Positions 35,878-45,264 of a stretch of 64,000 bases of DNA are shown here, one piece after another. Each line of letters starts with the position of its first letter. Position 1 is the first letter of the stretch. Made by a program: the position numbers and the translations under genes. The stretch is from JAUILH01 sp964230215 (lineage in GTDB: Bacteria > Bacteroidota > Bacteroidia > Flavobacteriales_D > JAUILH01): assembly GCA_964230215.1 (NCBI GenBank), contig CAXRGQ010000006.1, positions 124,001-188,000 of the forward strand. Reading direction: 5' to 3'. Below the pieces are notes generated by a model. The model was given only the letters and a program-made list of their open reading frames with translations, did no database searches and was not told where the DNA came from.

Positions 35878-36484
35878 AATAGTAGATGATATCAAGCATT
35901 ACAACTTTAATGCATCCTGGGCGTTTTTGGAGAAGATGGGTAAATCTCGCTACGGTAAATCATTCAAGTTGTACAAAGAAGACCGGGAAGTCATTTACAA
36001 GTTGTTGATCTATGCCATTCAGGATGAAGAAAACTGTAAAAAACATCAGATCGATCTCAACAAAGGAATCCTGCTTACCGGTCCGGTTGGTTGCGGTAAA
36101 ACCTCCCTCATGACCCTGATCAAACTATTCATGCCTCCGGAACATGGTCACGTCATGAAACCCGCCCGGGAAATTGCCTTTGAATTCAACATGCATGGAC
36201 ACCAGATCATTCAAAAACATGCCAACCCCAAAACTATTTTCTGTTATGACGATCTGGGCGTAGAACAGATCATGAAACACTATGGCAATGATTGCAATGT
36301 AATGGCCGAAATCCTCCTGAGCCGTTATGACCTGTTCATTTCCCACAAAACCAAAACCCACGCCACTACTAATCTCAACGCTGGAGAACTGGAAAAACTC
36401 TATGGCAACCGGGTAAGATCACGGATGAGGGAGATGTTTAACCTCATAGCCTTTGACAAAAAGACTTCGGATAAGCGAAAATAA
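35861..36484 (+). CDS. DnaC-like AAA+ ATPase
   Basis: 207 residues. Walker A GPVGCGKTS at 74-82, a Walker B-like FCYDDLGVEQ, sensor region HATTNLNAGELEKLYGNRVRSRM with the arginine finger in RVRSR. Size and motifs fit helicase-loader/IstB-like ATPases carried by integrative elements with the preceding replication-like protein. Likely recruits the host helicase to the excised element. Confidence 0.75.
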   Translation: MTSPFKIVDDIKHYNFNASWAFLEKMGKSRYGKSFKLYKEDREVIYKLLIYAIQDEENCKKHQIDLNKGILLTGPVGCGKTSLMTLIKLFMPPEHGHVMKPAREIAFEFNMHGHQIIQKHANPKTIFCYDDLGVEQIMKHYGNDCNVMAEILLSRYDLFISHKTKTHATTNLNAGELEKLYGNRVRSRMREMFNLIAFDKKTSDKRK

Positions 36485-36540
36485 AAGGGGAAATAGTTCT
36501 TCAAACCAATGAATTAATGTATTTTTACATTTCTATTAAA

Positions 36541-36567
36541 GATAAACCCTAAATATTGGGGTCTATC
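36541..36567. promoter_or_regulatory. Candidate AbiEi autoregulatory operator
   Basis: 27-bp imperfect dyad GATAaACCC...GGGTcTATC (10 of 13 pairs) ending 15 bp before the abiEi start. AbiEi antitoxins are known to repress their own operon through inverted repeats. Confidence 0.4.
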
Positions 36568-36582
36568 GTTTAACAAGATGTA

Positions 36583-37383
36583 ATGGCTAAAGGAACATAT
36601 ATATCTGAAAACCTAACACAGTCTCAGCTTGACTTAATGCTCATGCTGGATGAGTATGAAATGGATATTTTCTCCCTGGATGATGTCAAAAAACTCATAC
36701 CAGACCAATTAAATGAAGTAAACGAACTCATAGAAAATCTTGTTCACAAAAAAATACTTTCCAGGATAGAGAGGGGAAAATATTGTAGGTCTGGTTTCAG
36801 AGATGAAAAAGTGATCGGGTGTTTTCTAATTCCGGATGGGGTGATTGCTTACTGGTCTGCATTGAATCTACATGGATTAACAGAACAGTTTCCAAACACC
36901 CTGTTCATCCAAACAACAAAAACCAAAAGCGATAAAAGCGTTTTTGGTGTAGCGTATCAATTCGTTAAGATCAACCCTAGAAAAAGAACCGGTATCCAAA
37001 CCGAAGGATATGGGAATCACAAATACAGTATCACAGACAAAGAAAAAACCATTGTTGATTGTTTTGACCTTCCACAATATTCCGGAGGGTATTCGGAATT
37101 GATCCGGGCTTTCGATCAGGCAGATTTGGATCAGGGTAAGCTTATCGATTATTGTGAGGCCATTCAAAATATCTCAGCGACCAAACGCATAGCATTTCTT
37201 GCTGAGTTGCTGGAGAAAAAGAAATTTTCAAGGTTCTTAAAGTATGCCGAGACAGTAGTCAACCCAAGATATATACTGATAGATCCTTTCGGAGAAGAAA
37301 CCGGGGCATTTAATAACAGGTGGAAACTCCGCCTCAATATAACAGAAGAAGAAATACTGGGTATTTGCAACAAAGAGTATTAG
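36583..37383 (+). CDS. abiEi: AbiEi-type antitoxin (type IV toxin-antitoxin)
   Basis: 266 residues. N-terminal winged helix (FSLDDVKKLIP, LIENLVHKKILSRIERGKYC) followed by the AbiEi family region YWSALNLHGLTEQFPNTLFIQT and YSITDKEKTIVDCFDLPQYSGGY, the standard layout of AbiEi proteins. It represses the operon and counteracts the nucleotidyltransferase toxin encoded immediately downstream (stop and start separated by a few bases). It heads a nine-gene block of same-strand defence genes. Confidence 0.88.
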   Translation: MAKGTYISENLTQSQLDLMLMLDEYEMDIFSLDDVKKLIPDQLNEVNELIENLVHKKILSRIERGKYCRSGFRDEKVIGCFLIPDGVIAYWSALNLHGLTEQFPNTLFIQTTKTKSDKSVFGVAYQFVKINPRKRTGIQTEGYGNHKYSITDKEKTIVDCFDLPQYSGGYSELIRAFDQADLDQGKLIDYCEAIQNISATKRIAFLAELLEKKKFSRFLKYAETVVNPRYILIDPFGEETGAFNNRWKLRLNITEEEILGICNKEY

Positions 37384-38241
37384 ATGATATTGAAAAAGGA
37401 AATAGAAAAACAGGCGGAAGCACAAAAAGTGCCTAAGACAACAATCGATAAAGATTGGGTGTTGGGGCATTTTATTGATGCCATTTATTCCATTCCAGAA
37501 TGCAAACAACACCTGGTATTCAAAGGAGGTACCTGTTTACGAAAATGCTATTATCCGAATTATCGTTTCTCGGAAGATCTTGACTTCACATCCACCAATC
37601 AGGAATTTGAACTAAACGAAAAACTGTTGAAGCAAATAACTGACCTCATTGCTGAAAGAACAGAGATTCCGTTGCATATCGACAGCATAAAACCGCTACA
37701 GTCCAAAGACAAGTTAACCGGCTACAAAGCAATTGTCAAATTCTGGGGAGCAGACCATTCCAGAAACCAGGCACCGCCACCACCGGAAAGATGGACCTCA
37801 AGCATTAAGATCGAAATTATTTTATATGAACTAATGATCTTCGATACAGTAGAGCGAGAAGTATATCATCCGTACACGGATAATTTATCTCAATCTCCGT
37901 TGACGGTTCCTTGCTATTCCCTTCATGAAGTGTTAGCCGAAAAGTTGAGGGCACTTATTCAACGATCCTATACCGCACCCAGAGACTTCTACGATATCTG
38001 GTACCTCTCCAAAAACGAGAACGATATCAACTGGAAAGCCGTTACGGATGCCTTTCATGATAAAATGAAGTTCAAGAACCTTGAATTTACTGGCATTGAC
38101 CAAATGATCAATGATGATAATGACAAACGCGTTAAAGCAGGATGGAATAACAGTTTGGGACACCAAATACCTGCAACTGCTACACCGGAATACGATCTGG
38201 TGAAATCGGAAATTCTAACCCTGTTAAACGAGATTTTTTGA
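37384..38241 (+). CDS. abiEii: AbiEii-type nucleotidyltransferase toxin
   Basis: 285 residues. Motifs of the DUF1814/AbiEii nucleotidyltransferase family: LVFKGGTCLRKCY, RFSEDLDFTS with the catalytic acidic pair, LHEVLAEKLRALIQR and a late RDFYDIWYL. Members of the family inactivate tRNAs by adding nucleotides, causing abortive infection. Abuts the antitoxin gene; the next gene begins 1 bp after its stop, so that gene is likely in the same transcript. Confidence 0.9.
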   Translation: MILKKEIEKQAEAQKVPKTTIDKDWVLGHFIDAIYSIPECKQHLVFKGGTCLRKCYYPNYRFSEDLDFTSTNQEFELNEKLLKQITDLIAERTEIPLHIDSIKPLQSKDKLTGYKAIVKFWGADHSRNQAPPPPERWTSSIKIEIILYELMIFDTVEREVYHPYTDNLSQSPLTVPCYSLHEVLAEKLRALIQRSYTAPRDFYDIWYLSKNENDINWKAVTDAFHDKMKFKNLEFTGIDQMINDDNDKRVKAGWNNSLGHQIPATATPEYDLVKSEILTLLNEIF

Positions 38242-38242
38242 T

Positions 38243-39079
38243 ATGGCAGCTTGGTCTAACATAGAAGTTGAATTGGCAGTAGCAGATTATTTCACTATGC
38301 TGGCCAAAGAACTGGCTGGTCAGAACTATACCAAAGCGGAGCATAGAAGGAACTTGCTGCCCTTATTGAATGGTCGATCCGAAGGTTCTATTGAATTTAA
38401 GCACCAAAACATCAGTGCTGTTCTAATCAATTTGGGGCAACCATATATCAAAGGATATCTTCCTCGATTCAATTTTCAAAAAATACTTGAAGACAAAGTT
38501 ATTGACTATCTGATTGGACATAAATCCATCGAGGAACAATTCAAACAATTTGCCGAAGGAGAGATTGATCAACCAATTATAAAGAAAGATTTCGATAAAC
38601 TGATAGTAGAAGCTCCTACGGGAACTCAACTTGTTGAAGAACCTGCACCGGCATATACTAGAAACCCAATCAAAACGAATTACCTGGAGAAAGAACAGCG
38701 CAACCGCAATTTGGGTATGCTTGGAGAAGAATATGTATTGGAATTTGAAAAATGGCAACTTGTAGTTTCCGGAAAGCAAAATTTGGCTGATCAGGTTAGA
38801 TGGATTTCAAAAGAAGAAGGAGATGGAGCTGGCTTTGATATCCTTTCAAGGAATAGCAATGGATCAGATAAATACATAGAGGTGAAAACAACCAAACTGG
38901 GCAAAGAAACTCCGTTTTTCTTCTCTCGAAATGAGTTGTTGTTTTCACAGAATAAATCGGGAAACTATCACTTATACCGGTTGTTCAATTTTAACAAGAA
39001 TGCAAAAATGTTTATTAAGAATGGAGGTTTAGACACGATATGCACCTCTATTCCCATGACATTTAAAGGATATTTTTAA
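38243..39079 (+). CDS. DUF3883-domain protein, candidate PD-(D/E)XK nuclease
   Basis: 278 residues. The N-terminal half is helical (VADYFTMLAKELAGQNYTKA, EHRRNLLPLLNGRS) and the C-terminal half is a DUF3883 domain: NLGMLGEEYVLEFEKWQL, then DGAGFDILSR with YIEVKTTKLG, a D...ExK nuclease-like core. DUF3883 proteins recur in defence islands, often adjoining restriction ATPases. Sandwiched with minimal gaps between the AbiE pair and the cytosine methyltransferase, it may be a nuclease of the methyltransferase module or an autonomous effector. Confidence 0.75.
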   Translation: MAAWSNIEVELAVADYFTMLAKELAGQNYTKAEHRRNLLPLLNGRSEGSIEFKHQNISAVLINLGQPYIKGYLPRFNFQKILEDKVIDYLIGHKSIEEQFKQFAEGEIDQPIIKKDFDKLIVEAPTGTQLVEEPAPAYTRNPIKTNYLEKEQRNRNLGMLGEEYVLEFEKWQLVVSGKQNLADQVRWISKEEGDGAGFDILSRNSNGSDKYIEVKTTKLGKETPFFFSRNELLFSQNKSGNYHLYRLFNFNKNAKMFIKNGGLDTICTSIPMTFKGYF

Positions 39080-39103
39080 TTATGAATAATACTGAAAAGA
39101 TTA

Positions 39104-40453
39104 ATGATAAATAGCAAACTTAAATATATAGATCTCTTTGCTGGAGTGGGAGGGTTTCATATTGCACTCGAAAAACTTGGTTTTGAATGTGTTTTTGCGA
39201 GTGAATTAAAAGAAAATTTGGCAAAATTATACTATGATAACTTTGGTATTCAACCGAACAGAGATATAACAAAAATAGAGGTAGGAGACATTCCGGAACA
39301 TGATGTTTTATGTGCGGGATTTCCTTGTCAACCATTCTCAAAAGCAGGTAGTCAAAAAGGTCTGGCTGATGAGAGAAATGGATCACTGTTTGACAAAATT
39401 GTTGACATATTAGAACATCACAAACCAAAATATTTTATTCTAGAAAATGTTAGGAATTTAGAAAGCCATGATAAGGGAGAGACATGGTTATATATACAGA
39501 ACCGCCTAGAAAGAGAGCTAAATTATACAATAGATAAACATATCTTCTCTCCGCATCATTTTGGAATTCCACAACATAGAGAAAGGTTTTTTATTGTAGG
39601 TTCAAGAAATGATCTCAGTCATTTTAAATGGCCAGAAACTACCGACAAACAAACAAGCATTTTTGACTACTTAGATAAGAATCCAACGAATGTCATAAAA
39701 TTGGAACCAGAGAAAGTTCGTGTATTGGATCTGTGGCAAGAGTTTTTAGATAGATTACCTAAAGATGCGAAACTTCCTAGTTGGCCGATTTGGAGTATGG
39801 AATTTGGAGCAACATACCCTTTTGAAAATGAAACCCCTTTTGCCTCATCTTCAAAAAAATTGGGCGCAACTAAGGGAAATTTTGGAATATCACTAAAGGG
39901 TATGTCAAGAGAAAAAAAGTTTGACAATTTACCTAATTACGCAAGAACTGAAGAAGAGGAATTTCCAACATGGAAAAAACATTATATAAGAAGCAATAGG
40001 GCTTTTTACGAGCAACATAAAAAGCACATTGAGCCTGTTGTGAAAAAGATTAAAGAATTGAATGTTCCTAGTTGGCAGAAGTTTGAATGGAATGTCCAAG
40101 GAGGAGAAAGAACAGTTCGCAATTACATTATACAATTTAGAGGCTCTGGAGTAAGGCTAAAACGAACTGATTTTTTCCCGTCTCTAGTTACGGTAAGCAC
40201 GCAGATTCCAATACTTGGGTGGGAAGAGAGATATATCACTCCAAGAGAAGGAGCTCGTATTCAATCCATGAATGGTATTCAATTGCCGGAAAACACCGGG
40301 ACATGCTTTTCTGCTTTAGGAAATGCGGTTAATGTTGACATTGTTAGAAAAATTGCCTCAAATCTTATCAAAGAATCTCAGCCAATAAATGGAAAAAACG
40401 GAATTGTGTTAAATGGAGCAAAAACCCCAATAAATCATGAGTCAATTAAATAG
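39104..40453 (+). CDS. DNA (cytosine-5) methyltransferase
   Basis: 449 residues. Motif I DLFAGVGGFHIALEKLG, motif IV AGFPCQPFSKAG with catalytic Cys75, motif VI LENVRNL, motif VIII QHRERFF, then a target recognition domain and the C-terminal motif IX/X region (GARIQSMNG, ALGNAVNVDIVRKIA). It protects host DNA in a restriction system; recognition sequence not predictable. The 3' end overlaps the ATPase gene by 17 bp. Confidence 0.92.
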   Translation: MINSKLKYIDLFAGVGGFHIALEKLGFECVFASELKENLAKLYYDNFGIQPNRDITKIEVGDIPEHDVLCAGFPCQPFSKAGSQKGLADERNGSLFDKIVDILEHHKPKYFILENVRNLESHDKGETWLYIQNRLERELNYTIDKHIFSPHHFGIPQHRERFFIVGSRNDLSHFKWPETTDKQTSIFDYLDKNPTNVIKLEPEKVRVLDLWQEFLDRLPKDAKLPSWPIWSMEFGATYPFENETPFASSSKKLGATKGNFGISLKGMSREKKFDNLPNYARTEEEEFPTWKKHYIRSNRAFYEQHKKHIEPVVKKIKELNVPSWQKFEWNVQGGERTVRNYIIQFRGSGVRLKRTDFFPSLVTVSTQIPILGWEERYITPREGARIQSMNGIQLPENTGTCFSALGNAVNVDIVRKIASNLIKESQPINGKNGIVLNGAKTPINHESIK

Positions 40454-42005
40454 CGTCAATATAAGACCAGGTGTAACGATTCTTTCAGTTCTGAAACACT
40501 TAAATTACAAGCCATATTATGCATTAGCTGAATTTATAGACAATTCAATTGACAGTTATTTAAAGAATGAAACAGAACTAAAAGCGCTTGAGGGTGAAGA
40601 TTTCAAACTAATTGTGAATATTGATTTTGATACAATCAATAACAGAATTATCGTTACTGACAATGCAGCTGGAATTCATACAGATGATTACCAAAGAGCT
40701 TTTCGAACAGCTGAAATCCCACCAGACAATTCTAAGCTTTCAGAGTTTGGTATGGGAATGAAATCCGCAGCTTGTTGGTTTTCTAATCATTGGGAAGTAA
40801 GAACATCCTCACTAAACGAAGATATAGAAAGAACAGTATCCTTTGACATTTCAAAAATTGTAGAAGACAAAATTGATGAATTAGATATTTCTTCAACAAA
40901 AGCTACAAAAAACACCCACTACACTGTAATTACATTAATGGGCGTAGAGGATAAAATGCCGGTTAGAAGAGGGCTTGGAAAAGTCAAACACCATCTAGCT
41001 AGTATTTATCGAGAGTTCTTTAGAAAAGGCATTTTAGAGTTAAAAATAAATGGGGATGAACTTAAGTATGAATCACCAAAGATTCTCAATGTCCCTTATT
41101 ATGAAACTCCAAATGACAAAGCGATTGAATGGAAGCAAGAAGTTGAATTTGACTTTGGTAGTGATGGAACAGGTGGAGAATTAAAAGCTAAAGGCTTCGT
41201 TGCCATTATGGAAACCATGTCTGTCAAAGATAGTGGATTTGCTTTGTTTAGGAGAGGGCGAGTTATAGAAGGTAGTGCGGATAATGATGAAGGTTTTAGA
41301 CCTCCAAGAATATCAGGGTCGTTGGGTAGCCACCGATACAAAAGACTTTTTGGGGAACTTCATTTGGAAGGGTTTAAAGTTAGTCATACCAAAGATGGAT
41401 TTCAATGGGACGATAATATGGATGCATTCTTAGATATTCTGAAAGAACAATTGGAAGGAGAAAGTTCTATTCCTATTCTTAAACAAGCAGATAAGTATCG
41501 TGTTAGAGAGAGTGCTAAAAACTATAGTAAGGTATCAAAGGCAGTGGTCGATAATACGACAGAAACGATAAAAGAAGAATTATCAGGAGAGGTCAATGAG
41601 GTAAGAAATAGAGATATAAGTGAACCGGAAAATACTGATTTACTGAATGAAACCAATGAGTCGTATTTTAAAAAATTTCCATTAAATCTAAATGACTGTG
41701 ATTGGATGGTTCATTTGGAGGTTTCCTATGATGAGTCAATTTCTGAGCTATTTCAGGTGGGGGATCATCTTATACCTCATGAGAAAAAATCGAAAGGTTA
41801 CAGAAATATCGGAGTTCGTTTGTCACTAGTTCATCCATTTATGATTGAATTTGCTGGTGATGATGCTAAAGTAATAGAGCCTATACTCAGAATAGCTGTT
41901 GCTTTTGGGCTTTCAGAAATTATAGCAAAAGAAACTAAATCTGCAGTAACTGAGGTTAGAAATAACATGAATGAACTGTTGAAAGGTTCTTTATCAAAAC
42001 CATAA
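40437..42005 (+). CDS. MORC/HSP90-type GHKL ATPase of the restriction module
   Basis: 522 residues. GHKL ATPase motifs: EFIDNSIDSY (Glu32, Asn36), VTDNAAGI (Asp75), and SEFGMGMKSAACWFS ATP-lid glycines. A DNA-gyrase/HSP90-like second domain follows. Comparative genomics has described MutL/MORC-like ATPases beside cytosine methyltransferases, Z1 helicases and nucleases in bacterial restriction-type clusters. That layout is reproduced here and makes this the energy-dependent sensor or loader of the module. Confidence 0.85.
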   Translation: MSQLNSVNIRPGVTILSVLKHLNYKPYYALAEFIDNSIDSYLKNETELKALEGEDFKLIVNIDFDTINNRIIVTDNAAGIHTDDYQRAFRTAEIPPDNSKLSEFGMGMKSAACWFSNHWEVRTSSLNEDIERTVSFDISKIVEDKIDELDISSTKATKNTHYTVITLMGVEDKMPVRRGLGKVKHHLASIYREFFRKGILELKINGDELKYESPKILNVPYYETPNDKAIEWKQEVEFDFGSDGTGGELKAKGFVAIMETMSVKDSGFALFRRGRVIEGSADNDEGFRPPRISGSLGSHRYKRLFGELHLEGFKVSHTKDGFQWDDNMDAFLDILKEQLEGESSIPILKQADKYRVRESAKNYSKVSKAVVDNTTETIKEELSGEVNEVRNRDISEPENTDLLNETNESYFKKFPLNLNDCDWMVHLEVSYDESISELFQVGDHLIPHEKKSKGYRNIGVRLSLVHPFMIEFAGDDAKVIEPILRIAVAFGLSEIIAKETKSAVTEVRNNMNELLKGSLSKP

Positions 42006-42009
42006 AATT

Positions 42010-44262
42010 ATGAGTGAGTTAGAAAAAATTAATGCCCTAAATAATGATTTAAATACAGAATTATGGAATCCTGTGTTTGGAGAAGAAACAGAGAGTTTAT
42101 TAAGTAGAGTATTTGAATCTGATGAAGATGCCAAGGAAAAAGTTAAAGAAGAAACTTACCATATCATGCAATTGTGCGGGGATCCTGAATCGGAAACAAA
42201 CAATGATACAGGGTTAGTGTTTGGTTACGTGCAAAGTGGAAAGACATTATCCTTCACCACATTGACAGCACTTGCTAGAGACAATGGATACCAATTGGTG
42301 ATTATTATTGCAGGTATTTCTACCAATTTGGTTAATCAATCTTATCAAAGGCTTCAAAAAGACCTTAATGTTAATCAGGGTCATTTAAGAAAGTGGGTAA
42401 TGTTAAATAATCCACAAGATCCTTATAAAAACCCGCAAGATAAAAACACAATTAAAAGAGAACTGGATAGTTGGAAAAATGACCAAACACCAGAACATTT
42501 AAAAAAGACATTACTAATAACAGTAATGAAACAAAAAGATCACTTGCCAAATTTAATTTCTGTTCTTAGACAAATAGATCTAAATGGAGTGCCAACGTTG
42601 ATTATAGATGATGAAGGTGACCAGGCAAGTATGAACACTAGGGCAAGTGCCAATGCTAAAAGAGAAGCTAATGGTGAAGTACTAACGGAATTAGAAATGA
42701 GTACTATTTATAGAAGAATAAGGGAACTTAAATCTATTTTACCACATCACACATTCGTTCAATATACCGCTACACCGCAAGCTCCATTGTTTATTAATAT
42801 AATGGACAACTTGTCTCCAAATTTTATCCAGTTACTTAACCCAGGTGATAAATACACTGGTGGAATGGCATTTTTCAAGGAACATCATTATATCATAAAA
42901 AACATTCCTTATAGTGAGGTATATTCTGAAGATAACCTTATAACTGAAATACCAGATTCTTTAGCGGAAGCAATGAGAATCTTTTTTTTAGGAGTTTCGG
43001 CAGGGTGGCATAAACTTAAAAATGGAATAACAAAAGGAGTATCTAGGAATAGAACAATGATGGTTCATCCTTCAAGGCTCGTAGATGATCATGGAATCTA
43101 TCATAATTGGGTCAACAATACCAAGGGACAATGGGCTAAGATTTTAATTGAAAGAGATGATTCTGACATTTCAAAAATTCAATTAATTGAAGAGTTTAAA
43201 AATGCGTATTTAGATTTAAAAGCAAACATTAACGATCTACCTTTGTTTGAAGAACTTCTTCTAGATTTGGGTCACTACATAAGGGGAACAGCGGTTGAAG
43301 AACTTAACTCTAAGGCGGGAAGTTTAGTAGATTGGAACAGTAACTATTCCTTTATTCTAGTCGGTGGTCAGGCAATGGATAGAGGGTTCACCGTGGAGGG
43401 ATTAACGGTGACTTATATGCCAAGAAATAAAGGTGTTGGCAATGCAGATACACTTCAACAACGAGCTCGCTTTTTTGGATATAAAAAAGACTACCTTGGC
43501 TTTTGTCGGGTTTACCTTGATGCAGAAAATATTCATTTGTTTACTGAATATGTAGATCATGAGGAAGATATCAGAAACAAACTTGAATCACATAAACTTT
43601 CAGGAAAACATTTGAATGCATTAAAGCGACAATTTGTTCTTGATGAAATGTTTAAGTTGACGCGAAAAAATGTTCTGTCTGATGATTTAGAAAGGAATAA
43701 ATTTGGTAATGCCTGGTTAAGAATTAAAGCCCCTCATGATACTGATTTCATTATTGAACATAATAAACAGGTTCATAAAGATTTTTTGAATAAATATTCA
43801 AGCCATTTTGAGGATGATGAGGGTCATAGTAAAAGAACAGACGAGCAAAAACATCTTGTTGCCAAAATTTCGTTAAAAGATGTTTATGAAGACTTAATTT
43901 CAAAGTTAAAATATACTCGTCAAAGTGATTCAAGTTCCTTTACCAGCCTTAAAGCGGTTATAGCTTTATATACTGATGAATTTCCCCCGGAAGAAAGTTT
44001 TGTTTACCTGATCAAAAAAGGTCGCTCAAGGAAAAGGAGTTTGAACAAGAAAGATGAAATTTTGAACCTTTTCCAAGGTAAAAACCCAAAAAATGGAGAA
44101 GTAATATACCCGGGTGATGATAAAATCAGAGAAATCAATCATGTTTCCATACAGATCCACAAATTAGATTTAAAGGACACAGATTATAATGAAGTAATAA
44201 GTTTAGCAGTTTGGATTCCTGAACGTTTGTCTAAATCATTAATAAAAATTAAAGAAAAATGA
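42010..44262 (+). CDS. Z1-domain superfamily 2 helicase-like ATPase
   Basis: 750 residues. Walker A GYVQSGKT (72-79), LVIIIAGIST, Walker B LIIDDEGDQAS, motif III YTATPQAP, and the Z1 signature VGGQAMDRGFTVEGLTVTY followed by QQRARFFGYK (helicase motif VI). Z1 proteins are characteristic partners of MORC-like ATPases and cytosine methyltransferases in R-M clusters. It starts 4 bp after the ATPase stop and overlaps the next gene by 4 bp. Confidence 0.88.
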   Translation: MSELEKINALNNDLNTELWNPVFGEETESLLSRVFESDEDAKEKVKEETYHIMQLCGDPESETNNDTGLVFGYVQSGKTLSFTTLTALARDNGYQLVIIIAGISTNLVNQSYQRLQKDLNVNQGHLRKWVMLNNPQDPYKNPQDKNTIKRELDSWKNDQTPEHLKKTLLITVMKQKDHLPNLISVLRQIDLNGVPTLIIDDEGDQASMNTRASANAKREANGEVLTELEMSTIYRRIRELKSILPHHTFVQYTATPQAPLFINIMDNLSPNFIQLLNPGDKYTGGMAFFKEHHYIIKNIPYSEVYSEDNLITEIPDSLAEAMRIFFLGVSAGWHKLKNGITKGVSRNRTMMVHPSRLVDDHGIYHNWVNNTKGQWAKILIERDDSDISKIQLIEEFKNAYLDLKANINDLPLFEELLLDLGHYIRGTAVEELNSKAGSLVDWNSNYSFILVGGQAMDRGFTVEGLTVTYMPRNKGVGNADTLQQRARFFGYKKDYLGFCRVYLDAENIHLFTEYVDHEEDIRNKLESHKLSGKHLNALKRQFVLDEMFKLTRKNVLSDDLERNKFGNAWLRIKAPHDTDFIIEHNKQVHKDFLNKYSSHFEDDEGHSKRTDEQKHLVAKISLKDVYEDLISKLKYTRQSDSSSFTSLKAVIALYTDEFPPEESFVYLIKKGRSRKRSLNKKDEILNLFQGKNPKNGEVIYPGDDKIREINHVSIQIHKLDLKDTDYNEVISLAVWIPERLSKSLIKIKEK

Positions 44263-45218
44263 TTGGACTACAGGATGAATTTGAAAAACTACCGGTACCC
44301 AATGTAGCAAATGAATATTCTTACTCAGCTGTTGCCATAAAAGGATATGAAAATCACAGAATTGGAAAAGATTATAAAGACAATCCTTGTCTTTTAATAT
44401 CGACTGAATCCACAAGTGAAAAATTCAAAATATCGCGTCAAAAACTATACAATTTGTCGATTACTCACAATTTAAATTGTGAGGTAGAAATTAATGGAAA
44501 AAGAGAAAATCATACATTTTCTGTCGTTAGATATTTGGGACATGATGAAATGCTGAAAAGTTATTTCTTGAAAGTATGTGAAATGCTAATTAATTCCCTT
44601 GGAAACACACCAAGTAAAAAGCAAATTACAAATACTACTAATAAATTCATTGAACTGTTTAAGGCTTTGATTGAGCCTCCCCGAAAAACAGTCCAAGGTA
44701 TATGGGCTGAACTCTTCCTAATCCATCAGTCAAAGTGTCCAGAGAAGTTAGTTAGTGCGTGGCACAGTATCCCAGAAGAAAAGTATGATTTCAGTTCTAA
44801 GAAAGTGAGGATTGAAGTTAAAAGTTCAAGTATGCGTAACAGAACTCATCATTTCAGTCATGAACAACTCGTACCTCCTACTCAATGTGATCTTTACATT
44901 GCATCTGTATATGTTGAAATGTTGTCCGGTGGTAAGAGCCTTGAAGATTTGTTGAATGATATCCTGGTAAGATTACAAGATAATCAGGATTTGAAAGAGA
45001 AGCTTAATCTGATAACTTACTCAACACTTGGCGAATCAGTAGATAAGATCAGCAATATTTATTATGACTATGAATTAGCCAAAGACTCATTAAGGTTTTA
45101 CAACTCAAAAGATATTCCAAAAATAGGATCTATTCCAAACAACATTTTTGAAATTAAATATAAATGTCAATTGGATTACCTAAACCATTCCAATATTATG
45201 CTTGAAGAATTAATATGA
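44259..45218 (+). CDS. PD-(D/E)XK nuclease partner (DUF4420 type)
   Basis: 319 residues. PRKTVQGIWAELFLI (Glu on a leading helix), then DFSSKKVRIEVKSSS, giving the D...E-x-K metal-binding core of PD-(D/E)XK enzymes. Matches the PD-(D/E)XK motif/DUF4420 protein usually encoded after Z1. It is the probable restriction nuclease of the methyltransferase-MORC-Z1 module. Translationally coupled to the Z1 gene (ATGA). Confidence 0.82.
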   Translation: MIGLQDEFEKLPVPNVANEYSYSAVAIKGYENHRIGKDYKDNPCLLISTESTSEKFKISRQKLYNLSITHNLNCEVEINGKRENHTFSVVRYLGHDEMLKSYFLKVCEMLINSLGNTPSKKQITNTTNKFIELFKALIEPPRKTVQGIWAELFLIHQSKCPEKLVSAWHSIPEEKYDFSSKKVRIEVKSSSMRNRTHHFSHEQLVPPTQCDLYIASVYVEMLSGGKSLEDLLNDILVRLQDNQDLKEKLNLITYSTLGESVDKISNIYYDYELAKDSLRFYNSKDIPKIGSIPNNIFEIKYKCQLDYLNHSNIMLEELI

Positions 45219-45264
45219 ATAGAGATTGAATAATACAATTACCACAGCAAAGTAAATAATCGAG

